Below, in pieces: positions 35,240-42,744 of a DNA stretch of 64,000 nt; position 1 is the stretch's first letter, and the number at the start of each line of letters is the position of its first letter. The notes under the pieces are model-generated. The model saw only the letters and a program-made list of their open reading frames with translations, made no database searches and had not been told where the DNA came from. The stretch spans positions 1 through 64,000 of the forward strand of contig CAZKIP010000007.1 in NCBI GenBank assembly GCA_964552945.1, given 5' to 3'. The position numbers were made by a program, and so were the translations under genes. Source of the stretch: CAZEAB01 sp964552945 (GTDB taxonomy: Archaea > Nanobdellota > Nanobdellia > Woesearchaeales > GW2011-AR9).

Positions 35240-35974
35240 ATGAGATCCGTCAAAAAAATCCTTATAGATTTGAACACTAACAAAAAATATTACATTAAAG
35301 AGCTAGATGACAATTTTCATACCAGTAATGGGGTTATTTCTAAAAAAGACATAAAAGGGAAGGAAACCTTAGTAGTTTCTGATAAGAATAAGAAGTTTGT
35401 TTTGTTAGAACCCTCTTTTATAGATTACTGGGAAAAGTTGCACAGAGGCCCTCAAATCATGAATCAAAAGGACATTGGAATGATTCTTTCAAAGACGGGG
35501 GTAAATAAGAATTCTAAAGTCGTCGATGCAGGTGGCGGTTCTGGAAGTTTATGCTTGTCTTTAGCAAATGTATGTAAAGAAGTTTTTGTTTATGAAATAA
35601 ATCCTGAACATTTAGATGTAATCCAGAAAAATGTTAAATTGTTTGGTGTGAAAAATTTACACTTGAAACAAGAAAATGTCTATAAAGGAATTGCAGAGAA
35701 AGAACTTGATTTGATTACTTTAGACTTACCAGAACCATGGCAAGTTACTGAGCATGCTTCTATCTCTCTTAAAACAGGTGGTTTCTTAGTAGTCTACCTA
35801 CCAAATTTAGGTCAAATGAAAATGTTTATCGATTCTTGCAAAGGTTCTAAGATAAGAGTTTTGGAAACTTTAGAACTTCTTGAAAGAAAATGGAAGATTC
35901 ATGACAAGATTATGCGTCCTGAATTTGACATGCTTGGACACACCGGTTTTCTTACTTTCTGCAGAAAGTTATGA
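35240..35974 (+). CDS. trmI: tRNA (adenine-N1)-methyltransferase TrmI
   Basis: 244 residues: an N-terminal beta domain (about 1-75), then HRGPQIMNQKDIGMIL, the SAM-binding VVDAGGGSGSLCLSLAN, VYEINPEHLDVIQKN, DLITLDLPEPWQVTEHA, and the family ending ERKWKIHDKIMRPEF plus GHTGFLTFCRK. The class I fold and DLPEPW motif fit m1A57/58 methyltransferases, which work as tetramers on the T loop of tRNA. The motifs are complete. Divergent from taw3, sharing a promoter region of 53 bases. Confidence 0.92.
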   Translation: MRSVKKILIDLNTNKKYYIKELDDNFHTSNGVISKKDIKGKETLVVSDKNKKFVLLEPSFIDYWEKLHRGPQIMNQKDIGMILSKTGVNKNSKVVDAGGGSGSLCLSLANVCKEVFVYEINPEHLDVIQKNVKLFGVKNLHLKQENVYKGIAEKELDLITLDLPEPWQVTEHASISLKTGGFLVVYLPNLGQMKMFIDSCKGSKIRVLETLELLERKWKIHDKIMRPEFDMLGHTGFLTFCRKL

Positions 35975-36044
35975 AAGGTTTTATAAAGTTGTGAATTAAC
36001 ATTTTATTATAAAGGATTTTTGCGAGTTCTTTTTTTAACTAAAA

Positions 36045-36182
36045 ATGGTAAAATTTAATAAAGTAAAATATTGTTACGGATGTAAGAAAAGATTCTTAAT
36101 CAAACCTGGTGAACCTAACAGAGGTTATTGTAAAAGTTGCCAGAAGAAGGTTGATAAGGAAAGAGAAAAAGAAGAAGATTGA
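36045..36182 (+). CDS. 45-residue zinc-ribbon-like protein
   Basis: ATG to TGA gives 45 residues with KYCYGCKKRFLI and then GYCKSCQKKVDKERE, i.e. CxxC-x(n)-CxxC, a single zinc knuckle or ribbon with a charged tail. Too short for domain assignment. It follows trmI by 70 bases on the same strand. A nucleic-acid binding role is plausible from the fold but unproven. Confidence 0.65.
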   Translation: MVKFNKVKYCYGCKKRFLIKPGEPNRGYCKSCQKKVDKEREKEED

Positions 36183-36221
36183 TTTTATTTATTGTCATCA
36201 TATTACAGAATGCTTAGAAAT

Positions 36222-36548
36222 TCATTCTACTTCAGAATATTTTAGATTACTCCCATAAAACTTTTCAACAGGATACTTCTCTTCATTTTCAATCATTTTC
36301 TGATCAAACCAGTGGATTAAATCAATATCTAATACATCAGCTAATCTCAACAAGACATTTAGCACGTCTGCTAATTCTTTAGCCAATTCCTTTTTATCAA
36401 AATGTGATTTAAAACGAAATGGTTCTAAAACTTCACCTGCTTCAAGAACTAATGCTATTGCAAGATCTTTGGGGTTATGAAATTTTGTCCAATCTCTATC
36501 CTCACTGAATTTCCTTACTTTTCCTTTAAGTATGTTTATTTCATTCAT
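36222..36548 (-). CDS. MazG-like nucleotide pyrophosphohydrolase
   Basis: 108 residues from the ATG at 36548 (an upstream start at 36587 would add 13). It has the all-alpha NTP-PPase pattern: WTKFHNPKDLAIALVLEAGEV (EAGE), then KELAKELADVLNVLLRLADVL, matching the E-x-x-E...D metal site of single-domain MazG/dCTPase-like enzymes. These cleave (d)NTPs to NMP and pyrophosphate. It is the last gene of a minus-strand cluster and overlaps the HD gene by 8 bases. Confidence 0.85.
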   Translation of the reverse strand: MNEINILKGKVRKFSEDRDWTKFHNPKDLAIALVLEAGEVLEPFRFKSHFDKKELAKELADVLNVLLRLADVLDIDLIHWFDQKMIENEEKYPVEKFYGSNLKYSEVE

Positions 36549-37368
36549 TTTCTTCCTCCAACACCATCCGCATATACCTCTTTCCAACTGCCATGTTTAT
36601 CGGCTGTTGCATTATTGCATCCAATAATTCAGGAGGTAGTCCTTTCTGTAAAAGAATTTGTTCTACTCTATATTGAAGTCGTTCTGCTTCCTGTAAAATT
36701 GTGGAATCTACTTTCGCCCAAGAATCTGCAAGATACATCAATCCAACTTCTAATTCATATCCTAAAACGATTGGAAATAGTTTCTTAACTGCTTCTGTAA
36801 AATAATCAGATTGTACCCATTCTTTGGTATATCCTAGGCCTGATTCTATAATTTCTAATCGAAGCAATCCCAATTCAAAATGTTTTCCTGCGCAGTTAGC
36901 AATGTAATCTATTTGTTTATCAGTTAACCCATGAGTGTGTAGAATTACTGATACAAATGGTTCTAAAATTATTTGTTGAGAATATTTTTCATGTCCATCA
37001 AAATCAAATTTTCCTTCACCAAGTGCTTTGTTAAATTTCCCAAGATCATGAAGTGGTAGTGCAATACCAATTAGTTCTTGTTTTGAAACCCCATCAATTT
37101 CTTCTTGTAGGTAATCAATCAATGCTTTGTGTAAATATTTAGGGATATCACATAGAAATTTTTTTGTTGACCAATATTCCTGTAATTTTTTAGAGTGAGT
37201 TATTATCCCCCACTGATGCCACATTGGCTGGTGCTCTTTTGGTGAATCGAGATTTTGTAGAAATTTCTGTTTGTCTTCTTCTGGAAGTCTAGCATTTCTT
37301 AAAGCAATTTGTTTACTAATCTCCGGTAACTTTTCTTCAAGGTCCTGTACTATTTCACTAGTGTCCAT
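36541..37368 (-). CDS. HD-domain phosphohydrolase-like protein
   Basis: 275 residues. An N-terminal helical part ends with WGIITHSKKLQEYW (about 53-66, a possible first metal His). IALPLHDLGKFNKA (about 102-115) is the classic HD pair, and GHEKYSQQI and HTHGLTDKQ supply further histidines. HD proteins hydrolyse phosphate bonds, often of nucleotides. The substrate is unknown. It overlaps the MazG gene by 8 bases, so the two nucleotide-type hydrolases are likely coregulated. Confidence 0.8.
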   Translation of the reverse strand: MDTSEIVQDLEEKLPEISKQIALRNARLPEEDKQKFLQNLDSPKEHQPMWHQWGIITHSKKLQEYWSTKKFLCDIPKYLHKALIDYLQEEIDGVSKQELIGIALPLHDLGKFNKALGEGKFDFDGHEKYSQQIILEPFVSVILHTHGLTDKQIDYIANCAGKHFELGLLRLEIIESGLGYTKEWVQSDYFTEAVKKLFPIVLGYELEVGLMYLADSWAKVDSTILQEAERLQYRVEQILLQKGLPPELLDAIMQQPINMAVGKRYMRMVLEEENE

Positions 37369-37369
37369 T

Positions 37370-37834
37370 TTAGTCTATCTCCAGACCGCAATATTCTTCA
37401 GTAAATTCTGGTCGTTCATTCTTATAAGAATTCAAGATTTCATCTAGAAACAAAACTCTTCTATCATTCTGAGATTTTTCAGGTACCTCAATTGAAATCC
37501 TACCTAAAAACCTTCGATCTTTTTGATGAAACCAAACAATCTGCTCTTTAAAAAAATCTAAGAACTTGTAAGGAACACTTCCTAAATCTTCTGAAGTTCC
37601 ATAAAGAGCAATAGTGTCCCCCCTTATTTCAGCATATCCTCCTCCAAGAACATATTCGAAATCAATTTTGAAAGCCGGTGCTATCATTCGATGTAGAGGA
37701 AAATTGTTTTCTGTATGTATCCCATAATAATTAAAGAGGTGCAATCTATCACTATTGGTGGGAGATTTTGTTATCACAAATTTTTGTGGGAACTGCTTAT
37801 CTATGTAAACTGGTTTTAATCCTGCCATTGTCAT
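37370..37834 (-). CDS. Hypothetical protein, possibly Janus/PHPT1-like
   Basis: 154 residues with FEYVLGGGYAEIRGDTIALYG followed by TSEDLGSVPY. The GGG-x(8-9)-I-x-[VL]-YG-x-S-x-x-[YL]G pattern recalls the Janus/phosphohistidine phosphatase family, though the rest is weakly similar and I cannot place the catalytic His with certainty. It directly precedes the HD gene (1-base gap). It shares the leader GGTGTGTTGGAGA with the gene upstream. Function unsettled. Confidence 0.5.
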   Translation of the reverse strand: MTMAGLKPVYIDKQFPQKFVITKSPTNSDRLHLFNYYGIHTENNFPLHRMIAPAFKIDFEYVLGGGYAEIRGDTIALYGTSEDLGSVPYKFLDFFKEQIVWFHQKDRRFLGRISIEVPEKSQNDRRVLFLDEILNSYKNERPEFTEEYCGLEID

Positions 37835-37842
37835 TTTTTATC

Positions 37843-37857
37843 TCCAACACACCTCGA
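37843..37857 (-). promoter_or_regulatory. Conserved GGTGTGTTGGAGA leader, copy 1
   Basis: On the minus strand this 13-base motif lies about 10-20 bases before the ATG at 37834. The same motif occurs at 38588-38600 before the ATG at 38581. GGAGA probably serves as ribosome-binding site, but the conservation extends further upstream than a Shine-Dalgarno needs. Confidence 0.5.
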
Positions 37858-37864
37858 TGCCACC

Positions 37865-38581
37865 TTATTTATTGATTCTAGTATACCCTCTGTTAGCTTC
37901 GAGAGTGCTCTCAATATTAACTCCTATATCTCTAAGTCTTGAAGTTAAATCAGCAGATACCCAAACATTTCTAGAAACATGAAACTCCTGAGAACTTCCA
38001 TCAACAAGAATTGAAGGCAAGTTTGGATCCCTTGTCTTTCCAGCTTTTAGTCTGTATCCGGCGCTTAGCAAATTAAGAGTAACTCTTGAATCTCTCTCGC
38101 CGGTTCTTGAATGTCCAGTAGAAACATCTAAACTTGGCATAATCCAATTTTGAATTCTTTGTTGCCATAATCCACTGAATTCCTCTTTCGGAACTATTTC
38201 AACATTTTTTTTAGAGTATGGATCAACCAAATTTACTCCAGCCCCAGAACATCCATATCCAGTTGTTAGAACTGCTTCCTCTGATGCAAACCCTGTCACA
38301 TCGGGGTCAACCATTACAGGAGTCATATCATAAACATTAAAATTTTGTTTTACAACACCAATTAGCTGAAAGTCAGGAGTCTCTCCTCCATTTGCTCTGT
38401 CTTTTATTACAGAAACCGGTCCATCACAACATTGTCCAGAACCAACATAGATTGTTCTTGCATCGTTAGAGATGCCCAGTAAATTTATTCCTGTATCAGA
38501 AGCATTACTACCTTCAACAGCATAAATTATCTTTCCATCTAGCAAAACTTTGTTTTCATTAAACCCATATATTCGCGTCAT
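37865..38581 (-). CDS. Hypothetical protein
   Basis: 238 residues with no signal peptide, a beta-rich N-terminal half (GKIIYAVEGSNASDTGINLLG, TIYVGSGQCCDGPVSVI) and a TGYGCSGAGVNLVDPYSKKN segment. No family recognised. It lies between the 45-residue gene and the 154-residue gene in the MazG/HD cluster, and has a GGTGTGTTGGAGA leader just before its ATG. Confidence 0.55.
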   Translation of the reverse strand: MTRIYGFNENKVLLDGKIIYAVEGSNASDTGINLLGISNDARTIYVGSGQCCDGPVSVIKDRANGGETPDFQLIGVVKQNFNVYDMTPVMVDPDVTGFASEEAVLTTGYGCSGAGVNLVDPYSKKNVEIVPKEEFSGLWQQRIQNWIMPSLDVSTGHSRTGERDSRVTLNLLSAGYRLKAGKTRDPNLPSILVDGSSQEFHVSRNVWVSADLTSRLRDIGVNIESTLEANRGYTRINK

Positions 38582-38587
38582 TTTATT

Positions 38588-38602
38588 TTCTCCAACACAC
38601 CC
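38588..38602 (-). promoter_or_regulatory. Conserved GGTGTGTTGGAGA leader, copy 2
   Basis: Second copy of the leader motif, immediately downstream of the 45-residue gene's stop and before the 238-residue gene. It may be a shared translation-control sequence within the cluster. Confidence 0.5.
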
Positions 38603-38740
38603 TCATTTTCTTTGTGCATTTCCAAGAACCCCAGTAGCTTGCAAGGCAATCCATCTTACCTTCTCTTGAGGCCAAGAAGGATGTTCCCTCTCAATTTTTT
38701 CTACCATTTCTTCCATCAAGGTTTGTCTTGTATTGTGCAT
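38603..38740 (-). CDS. 45-residue hypothetical protein, first gene of the MazG/HD cluster
   Basis: ATG to TGA gives 45 residues, MHNTRQTLMEEMVEKIE and then REHPSWPQEKVRWIALQATG, a compact two-helix peptide. A GGGGG run about 12-16 bases upstream could be the ribosome-binding site. It starts the minus-strand cluster of five genes and is divergent from the trmB-family regulator. No family recognised. Confidence 0.6.
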   Translation of the reverse strand: MHNTRQTLMEEMVEKIEREHPSWPQEKVRWIALQATGVLGNAQRK

Positions 38741-38797
38741 TTTTGTTATTCCCCCTAATTATTTTATCCCAGTGTTCCCAAAGAGTAGTTAAAGGTT

Positions 38798-38819
38798 TGT
38801 TGAAGAATCTTCTACAACA
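38798..38819 (+). promoter_or_regulatory. Palindromic operator candidate before the TrmB-family gene
   Basis: TGTTGAAGAA-TC-TTCTACAACA forms a 22-bp palindrome with 9 of 10 arm positions matching. It sits directly upstream of the TATA-like AAGTTTAAATAAAA (about 38823-38836) of the regulator gene at 38856, and also faces the divergent MazG/HD cluster. Confidence 0.55.
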
Positions 38820-38855
38820 GAAAAGTTTAAATAAAATAAATCAAAATTAAAAAAG

Positions 38856-39581
38856 ATGGACCCCTTCAAAAGTGAATTGTTCAAAGATTTAGAAAAATTA
38901 AATTACACAATTAATGAGTCAAAGGTATATCTTACCCTCATTAATCTAGGCCCTTCCTTAGCTGGAAAGATTGCCAAAGAAGCAAGATTAGATAGATCTA
39001 GCACATATAATGCTTTGAAATCTTTGATAGAGAGAGGAATAGTATCGACAGTTTTTGAAAATAAAAGAACCATTTATGTTCCTGAAAAACCAAAAAAGAT
39101 TGTTGATTATTACAAAGAGAAGGAAGAAATTGCAAAAAGAATCATCCCTAACTTAGAAAAACAATTTGAGTTCTCACAAAAAAAAACTAATGTAAAGTTA
39201 TATCGTGGATTTAAAGGTATGAAAACTATTTTTCAAGACATTTTAGATACGGGAAAGCCGTATGTAGTTATGGGTTCTGAAGGACATTTTAGTAAATTAA
39301 TGCCTTATTATGCACCAATGTTTAGAAAGAAAAAGGAAATGAAAAAAATAAAAAATAAAATATTAGTCAGAGAAGGCAGAGATAAAAAATCTAGAAAATT
39401 CGCTGAATATAGAAAAGTTCCCAGCGATGTTGAATCCCCATCAACCATTGATATTTATGGGGATAAAGTAGCCATATTTATTTGGGAAGACGAACCAAGA
39501 ACCATTGTTATCGAGAATAAAGATGTAGCTAGAACCTTAGAAAATTATTTTTTATTTATGTGGAAACATGCGAAAAAATAA
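38856..39581 (+). CDS. TrmB-family transcriptional regulator
   Basis: 241 residues: an N-terminal winged helix (about 10-75, NESKVYLTLINLGPSLAGKIAKEA, then LDRSSTYNALKSLIERGIVS), a coiled-coil dimer segment (KKIVDYYKEKEEIAKRIIPNLEKQ) and a C-terminal TrmB effector-like domain (LYRGFKGMKTIFQDIL to FLFMWKHAKK). TrmB proteins typically repress or activate sugar and central-metabolism genes in archaea. The palindrome at 38798 suggests autoregulation and control of the divergent MazG/HD cluster. The ligand is unknown. Confidence 0.9.
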   Translation: MDPFKSELFKDLEKLNYTINESKVYLTLINLGPSLAGKIAKEARLDRSSTYNALKSLIERGIVSTVFENKRTIYVPEKPKKIVDYYKEKEEIAKRIIPNLEKQFEFSQKKTNVKLYRGFKGMKTIFQDILDTGKPYVVMGSEGHFSKLMPYYAPMFRKKKEMKKIKNKILVREGRDKKSRKFAEYRKVPSDVESPSTIDIYGDKVAIFIWEDEPRTIVIENKDVARTLENYFLFMWKHAKK

Positions 39582-39608
39582 TGTTACTTATCTTCTTAAA
39601 CAACAATT

Positions 39609-39616
39609 CTTAAATA
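39609..39616 (+). promoter_or_regulatory. TATA box of dut
   Basis: CTTAAATA lies 22-29 bases before the dut ATG (39638), which indicates a leaderless transcript. Confidence 0.45.
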
Positions 39617-39637
39617 GAAGAGATTTCTCTTAAAAGT

Positions 39638-40063
39638 ATGACAATTAAAATAAAAAAATTAAATCAAGAAGCTACTCTTCCAAGATACGCCAAAGAACAT
39701 GACGCGGGAATGGACCTCTTCTCGAATGAAACCCTCTCTTTACAACCCAATGAAAGAAAGTTAATTTCTACAGGGATTTCAATGGCTATACCAAAAGGCT
39801 ACGTTGGTTTAATCTGGGACAAATCAGGCTTAGCAAGTAAGCATGGCTTAAAAACAATGGCAGGAGTCATCGATTCAGGTTATAGGGGAGAAATTAAAAT
39901 TTTAGTACATAACCTTTCAAATAAACCTTACACCATTGAATCAGGAAATAAAGTTGCCCAGATGCTCATTCAACCAGTAGAACAAAAACAACTTCTTGAA
40001 GTATCCGAGTTAGATGAAACTAACAGGGGAGAAGGTGGATTTGGAAGTACTGGACTAATTTAA
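39638..40063 (+). CDS. dut: dUTP diphosphatase (trimeric dUTPase)
   Basis: 141 residues with all five dUTPase motifs: DAGMDLFS (1), DKSGLASKHGL (2), GVIDSGYRGEIKI (3), GNKVAQMLIQP (4) and GEGGFGSTG (5). It converts dUTP to dUMP and pyrophosphate, keeping uracil out of DNA. Length and motifs are complete. It ends tail to tail with the next minus-strand gene, with 4 bases shared at the stops. Confidence 0.95.
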   Translation: MTIKIKKLNQEATLPRYAKEHDAGMDLFSNETLSLQPNERKLISTGISMAIPKGYVGLIWDKSGLASKHGLKTMAGVIDSGYRGEIKILVHNLSNKPYTIESGNKVAQMLIQPVEQKQLLEVSELDETNRGEGGFGSTGLI

Positions 40064-40386
40064 AGTTGATAAATTGCTTTCAAAAGACTTTCTAAAGAGG
40101 TTTTCATTTCCTCACCATCTTCGCTAGAAAAAGCCTCCCTTACTCCATCAACTTCTTCTTGATACATCTCTTGATCTTCCAATCTTTCAGACATCATTTC
40201 AACATAGGAGAGAATTAATTCAGGAGGATTATCTCTTACAACCCAATCAACGCAATCGGGAATCATTCTTTGGCTATAGAACGCATCCAAACTAATCAAA
40301 TCAACTCCCACAAAAGCTTTATAGAGAACGTGGTCTGCTTTTCGGTCGTACCATTCCAAACTATCTACAGGATCTAACTCGGTCAT
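40060..40386 (-). CDS. Hypothetical acidic protein
   Basis: 108 residues, strongly acidic, helical C-terminus (LEDQEMYQEEVDGVREAFSSEDGEEMK). No family recognised. It lies 31 bases after the AMP phosphorylase start region on the same strand is not the case; rather it precedes nothing obvious and is convergent with dut. Cotranscription after AMP phosphorylase (31-base gap) is likely. Confidence 0.55.
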   Translation of the reverse strand: MTELDPVDSLEWYDRKADHVLYKAFVGVDLISLDAFYSQRMIPDCVDWVVRDNPPELILSYVEMMSERLEDQEMYQEEVDGVREAFSSEDGEEMKTSLESLLKAIYQL

Positions 40387-40417
40387 AATCTCTCAATAAG
40401 AAGATTCTTTTTAAAAC

Positions 40418-41890
40418 TTACTTGATTAAATAACCCTTATCCTTTCTTAGAAACTCTACCGCTAAATCTAATTTAGATCTACTTTCAGAATAAACAGTAT
40501 ACAAAAGGCCACCTTTTTTAATATTGTCTCCAACTTTAACATTTAAGTAAAGTCCTGAACCTTTATTTTTTGGAGCGCCCGCAATTCTAGCAATTTTTAC
40601 AATTGTTTTGTTGTCGATAAAAACAACTTTTCCACTCTTACCACTTTTTACTTTCAAATGATGTTCTCCCAACTCTATCTTCTTAGCTTTTCCTTGCAAT
40701 TTAATAATCTGATTCATCTTTTTCAGAGCTTTCCCACTCTCTAAAAGTTCAAGAGCAACTTTCTTTCCATTACGGTATCTTCCAGTCATCTCCAAAAGAA
40801 TTCCAGCCATTTCAACCGCTTTCTTCTTCAAATCTTGCGGAGCAGTAGGATCATCACGAAGCACATGCATAACGTCCTGGGCTTCCAACAAAGGACCTAT
40901 GCCATTTCCAATTGGTTGTGTCCCATCTGTAACTATTACTTTAACACTCATACCCAATTTTTTCCCCAATGATTCAAATTTTTTCTTCAAACTTTTTGCT
41001 TCCTTTTTATTTTTGACTTTAACTTCTGGACCCATAGGAATATCAATAAGAACATGATTTGCAGTAACTGAAAATTTCTTAGCCATTACTGAAGCAAGAA
41101 GTTGTCCTTCTGCATCGATTGAAAGCGGATGTTCTACCTCAATTATTTTATCATCTGCGGGAGCCAGGTTCATTGAACCACCATGAACTATGCAAGCCCC
41201 AGAAGTTCTAACAATCTTCTTAATTTTTTTCTCAGAAAGTTCTACTTTAGCTAGACATTCCATCGTATCTGCGGTACCAGCAGGAGAAGTTATTGCTCTT
41301 GAACTTGTTTTTGGGATGGTTAATCCAGCTGCTGCAATTATTGGAATCACCACCATGGTTGTTCTATTTCCAGGAACACCACCAATACAATGTTTGTCTA
41401 AAGTAATTCCTTTAAATTTAATTCTTCTCCCTGTGTTAACCATTGCTTTGGTCATGTTAACTACTTCTTCACTTGACCACCCATGTGTAAAACCGGCAGC
41501 TACAAAATAAGTCATTTCGATAGCAGTTAACCTGTCATTGGTAATATCATCAATAATATGAAATAATTCGTGATAATTCAGCTCTTTTCCGTATAATTTA
41601 GCTCTTATATGAGCTACAGATTTCGGTTTACCTGTAAATTTAACACTTACAAAATCTTTCTGTTTTACTTTTAAAACATCTAGAACTTCTTCAAATAATC
41701 CAATTTGTCCTTCGGGAACTGCTTTATCACTCTCAGAAATATCTAAGATGCAGGTTATGTTCTTTTTACCATCTCTTACTAAAATTCTATCTCCTGAATG
41801 AAGGTCCAATTTCTCTGCATCTATATGATTTAGTATAACTACCATTATGCCTCCGGTAGCTATATCCATATCTTTAACACGGAACTTCAT
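40418..41890 (-). CDS. deoA: AMP phosphorylase (archaeal DeoA family)
   Basis: 490 residues: an archaeal N-terminal domain (about 1-85), then LTAIEMTYFVAAGFTHGWS, KHCIGGVPGNRTTMVVIPIIAAAG, SSRAITSPAGTADTMECLAKV, VHGGSMNLAPADDKIIEVE, and the C-terminal beta barrel with KIARIAGAPKNKGSG. The archaeal enzyme splits AMP (also CMP/UMP) with phosphate into base and ribose-1,5-bisphosphate. That product feeds R15P isomerase and type III RuBisCO in archaea; neither is in this window. The released adenine could be recycled by the APRT domain encoded at 22 kb. Confidence 0.93.
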   Translation of the reverse strand: MKFRVKDMDIATGGIMVVILNHIDAEKLDLHSGDRILVRDGKKNITCILDISESDKAVPEGQIGLFEEVLDVLKVKQKDFVSVKFTGKPKSVAHIRAKLYGKELNYHELFHIIDDITNDRLTAIEMTYFVAAGFTHGWSSEEVVNMTKAMVNTGRRIKFKGITLDKHCIGGVPGNRTTMVVIPIIAAAGLTIPKTSSRAITSPAGTADTMECLAKVELSEKKIKKIVRTSGACIVHGGSMNLAPADDKIIEVEHPLSIDAEGQLLASVMAKKFSVTANHVLIDIPMGPEVKVKNKKEAKSLKKKFESLGKKLGMSVKVIVTDGTQPIGNGIGPLLEAQDVMHVLRDDPTAPQDLKKKAVEMAGILLEMTGRYRNGKKVALELLESGKALKKMNQIIKLQGKAKKIELGEHHLKVKSGKSGKVVFIDNKTIVKIARIAGAPKNKGSGLYLNVKVGDNIKKGGLLYTVYSESRSKLDLAVEFLRKDKGYLIK

Positions 41891-41920
41891 AATTTACCCT
41901 CCTTAGTGTGAAAGGTCCAA

Positions 41921-42035
41921 CAAACTAGTTTGCTTGTGTCTTTAACTTTGAATTTCATTCAGGGCCTCTTTTTTGACTTAAATAAAATAAATGCAGTTTA
42001 TATAACTTACTTTAGTTAATTGTTACTTTAAAGTA
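41921..42035. promoter_or_regulatory. Divergent promoter region with two 12-bp palindromes
   Basis: Between AMP phosphorylase (minus) and the lipoprotein gene (plus), CAAACTAGTTTG (41921-41932) and TACTTTAAAGTA (42024-42035) are perfect palindromes. The second sits in a duplicated TTACTTTA...GTTAA context near TATA-like AT-rich blocks. They are candidate regulator sites. Confidence 0.4.
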
Positions 42036-42082
42036 GTTAAATATAACAACATTTATATAAAAAGGACCTTTTTTATCTAAAA

Positions 42083-42532
42083 ATGAAAAAATACAACTTA
42101 AATGTGGGAAAATTGATTCCAGAAATGGCTAAATCCGCTTTTAAAAAGTACGCGGTTCCACTTTTTGCTTCATTAGCAACTATTGGATGTGGAGATCTTA
42201 ACGAGGCTTACAATGGAGAATTTATGAAAGTTGAGCTTAATAGTAAAGGAACAAAGGGAAAAGTTGTTTTATATGAAAATTCTGGTATTACTGGTAGACA
42301 GGAAAAGTTCTTTTTTAGATTATCTTCAGCTCCTTCAGAAATCAGTGCTATTGATTCAAACCAAGTTCGTTTAACAAAATATTGCGATGACAAAGGGCTT
42401 GCAGCAATAGAAACTTGTTATGATAATCGTAAAAATATTGTAGATAAAGAGAGATTATTATCAAAACAAGAAGAATTTAAAGGGAAATTATCTGATATTA
42501 TTAACAATACCGTTGAGCAATTACGTGAATAA
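42083..42532 (+). CDS. Hypothetical lipoprotein-like small protein
   Basis: 149 residues. A basic start is followed by a weak hydrophobic segment ending LATIGC near residue 36, which looks like a lipobox. The rest is soluble, with two Cys (KYCDDKG, ETCYDN) and a helical end. No family recognised. Divergent from AMP phosphorylase; the tRNA-Val gene follows 105 bases later. Confidence 0.6.
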   Translation: MKKYNLNVGKLIPEMAKSAFKKYAVPLFASLATIGCGDLNEAYNGEFMKVELNSKGTKGKVVLYENSGITGRQEKFFFRLSSAPSEISAIDSNQVRLTKYCDDKGLAAIETCYDNRKNIVDKERLLSKQEEFKGKLSDIINNTVEQLRE

Positions 42533-42603
42533 AAAATTCAAAATTCCTTATTTTTTACATTTTTTCTATAAACAAGCTAATAAACACCATATTCTTAGAA
42601 ATG

Positions 42604-42611
42604 TTTTTAAA
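42604..42611 (+). promoter_or_regulatory. TATA box of tRNA-Val
   Basis: TTTTTAAA lies 27-34 bases upstream of the tRNA 5' end, the expected archaeal spacing. Confidence 0.55.
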
Positions 42612-42637
42612 GGGGCAGTAATCTTACCTAATCTGGC

Positions 42638-42731
42638 GGGCCTATGGTCTAGTGGCTATGACAGTGCCCTTACACGGCATTGATCCCCGGTTCGAGATTT
42701 ATTTCAAACGAAATTCCGGGTGGGCCCACCA
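42638..42731 (+). tRNA. tRNA-Val (UAC) with an 18-nt insertion in the T loop
   Basis: The acceptor GGGCCTA pairs with TGGGCCC (one G-U), followed by encoded ACCA. The anticodon stem GTGCC/GGCAT encloses CTTACAC, giving anticodon TAC. The T stem CCCGG (42686-42690) pairs with CCGGG (42716-42720), but 25 bases lie between them instead of 7. Removing 42697-42714 restores a normal TTCGAGT loop and a 76-base tRNA. The inserted bases fold as TTTC-AAAC-GAAA. A noncanonical archaeal intron is the simplest explanation. A TTTTT run follows the CCA. Confidence 0.88.
42697..42714 (+). other. Candidate tRNA intron in the T loop
   Basis: Eighteen bases whose removal joins GAG to TCC and rebuilds a consensus T arm. 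The internal 4-bp hairpin could belong to a relaxed bulge-helix-bulge. Exact splice points may shift by one base. Confidence 0.65.
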
Positions 42732-42744
42732 TTTTTACATCAAA

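Noticed and set aside
36588..36788. Plus-strand open frame overlapping the HD gene
   Set aside because: It lies entirely opposite the HD-domain and MazG coding regions, which have clear motifs; no promoter or homology sense is visible.
42652..42744. Upstream start of the gene after tRNA-Val
   Set aside because: The extension would be translated through the tRNA gene; the ATG at 42745 just after the tRNA is preferred.
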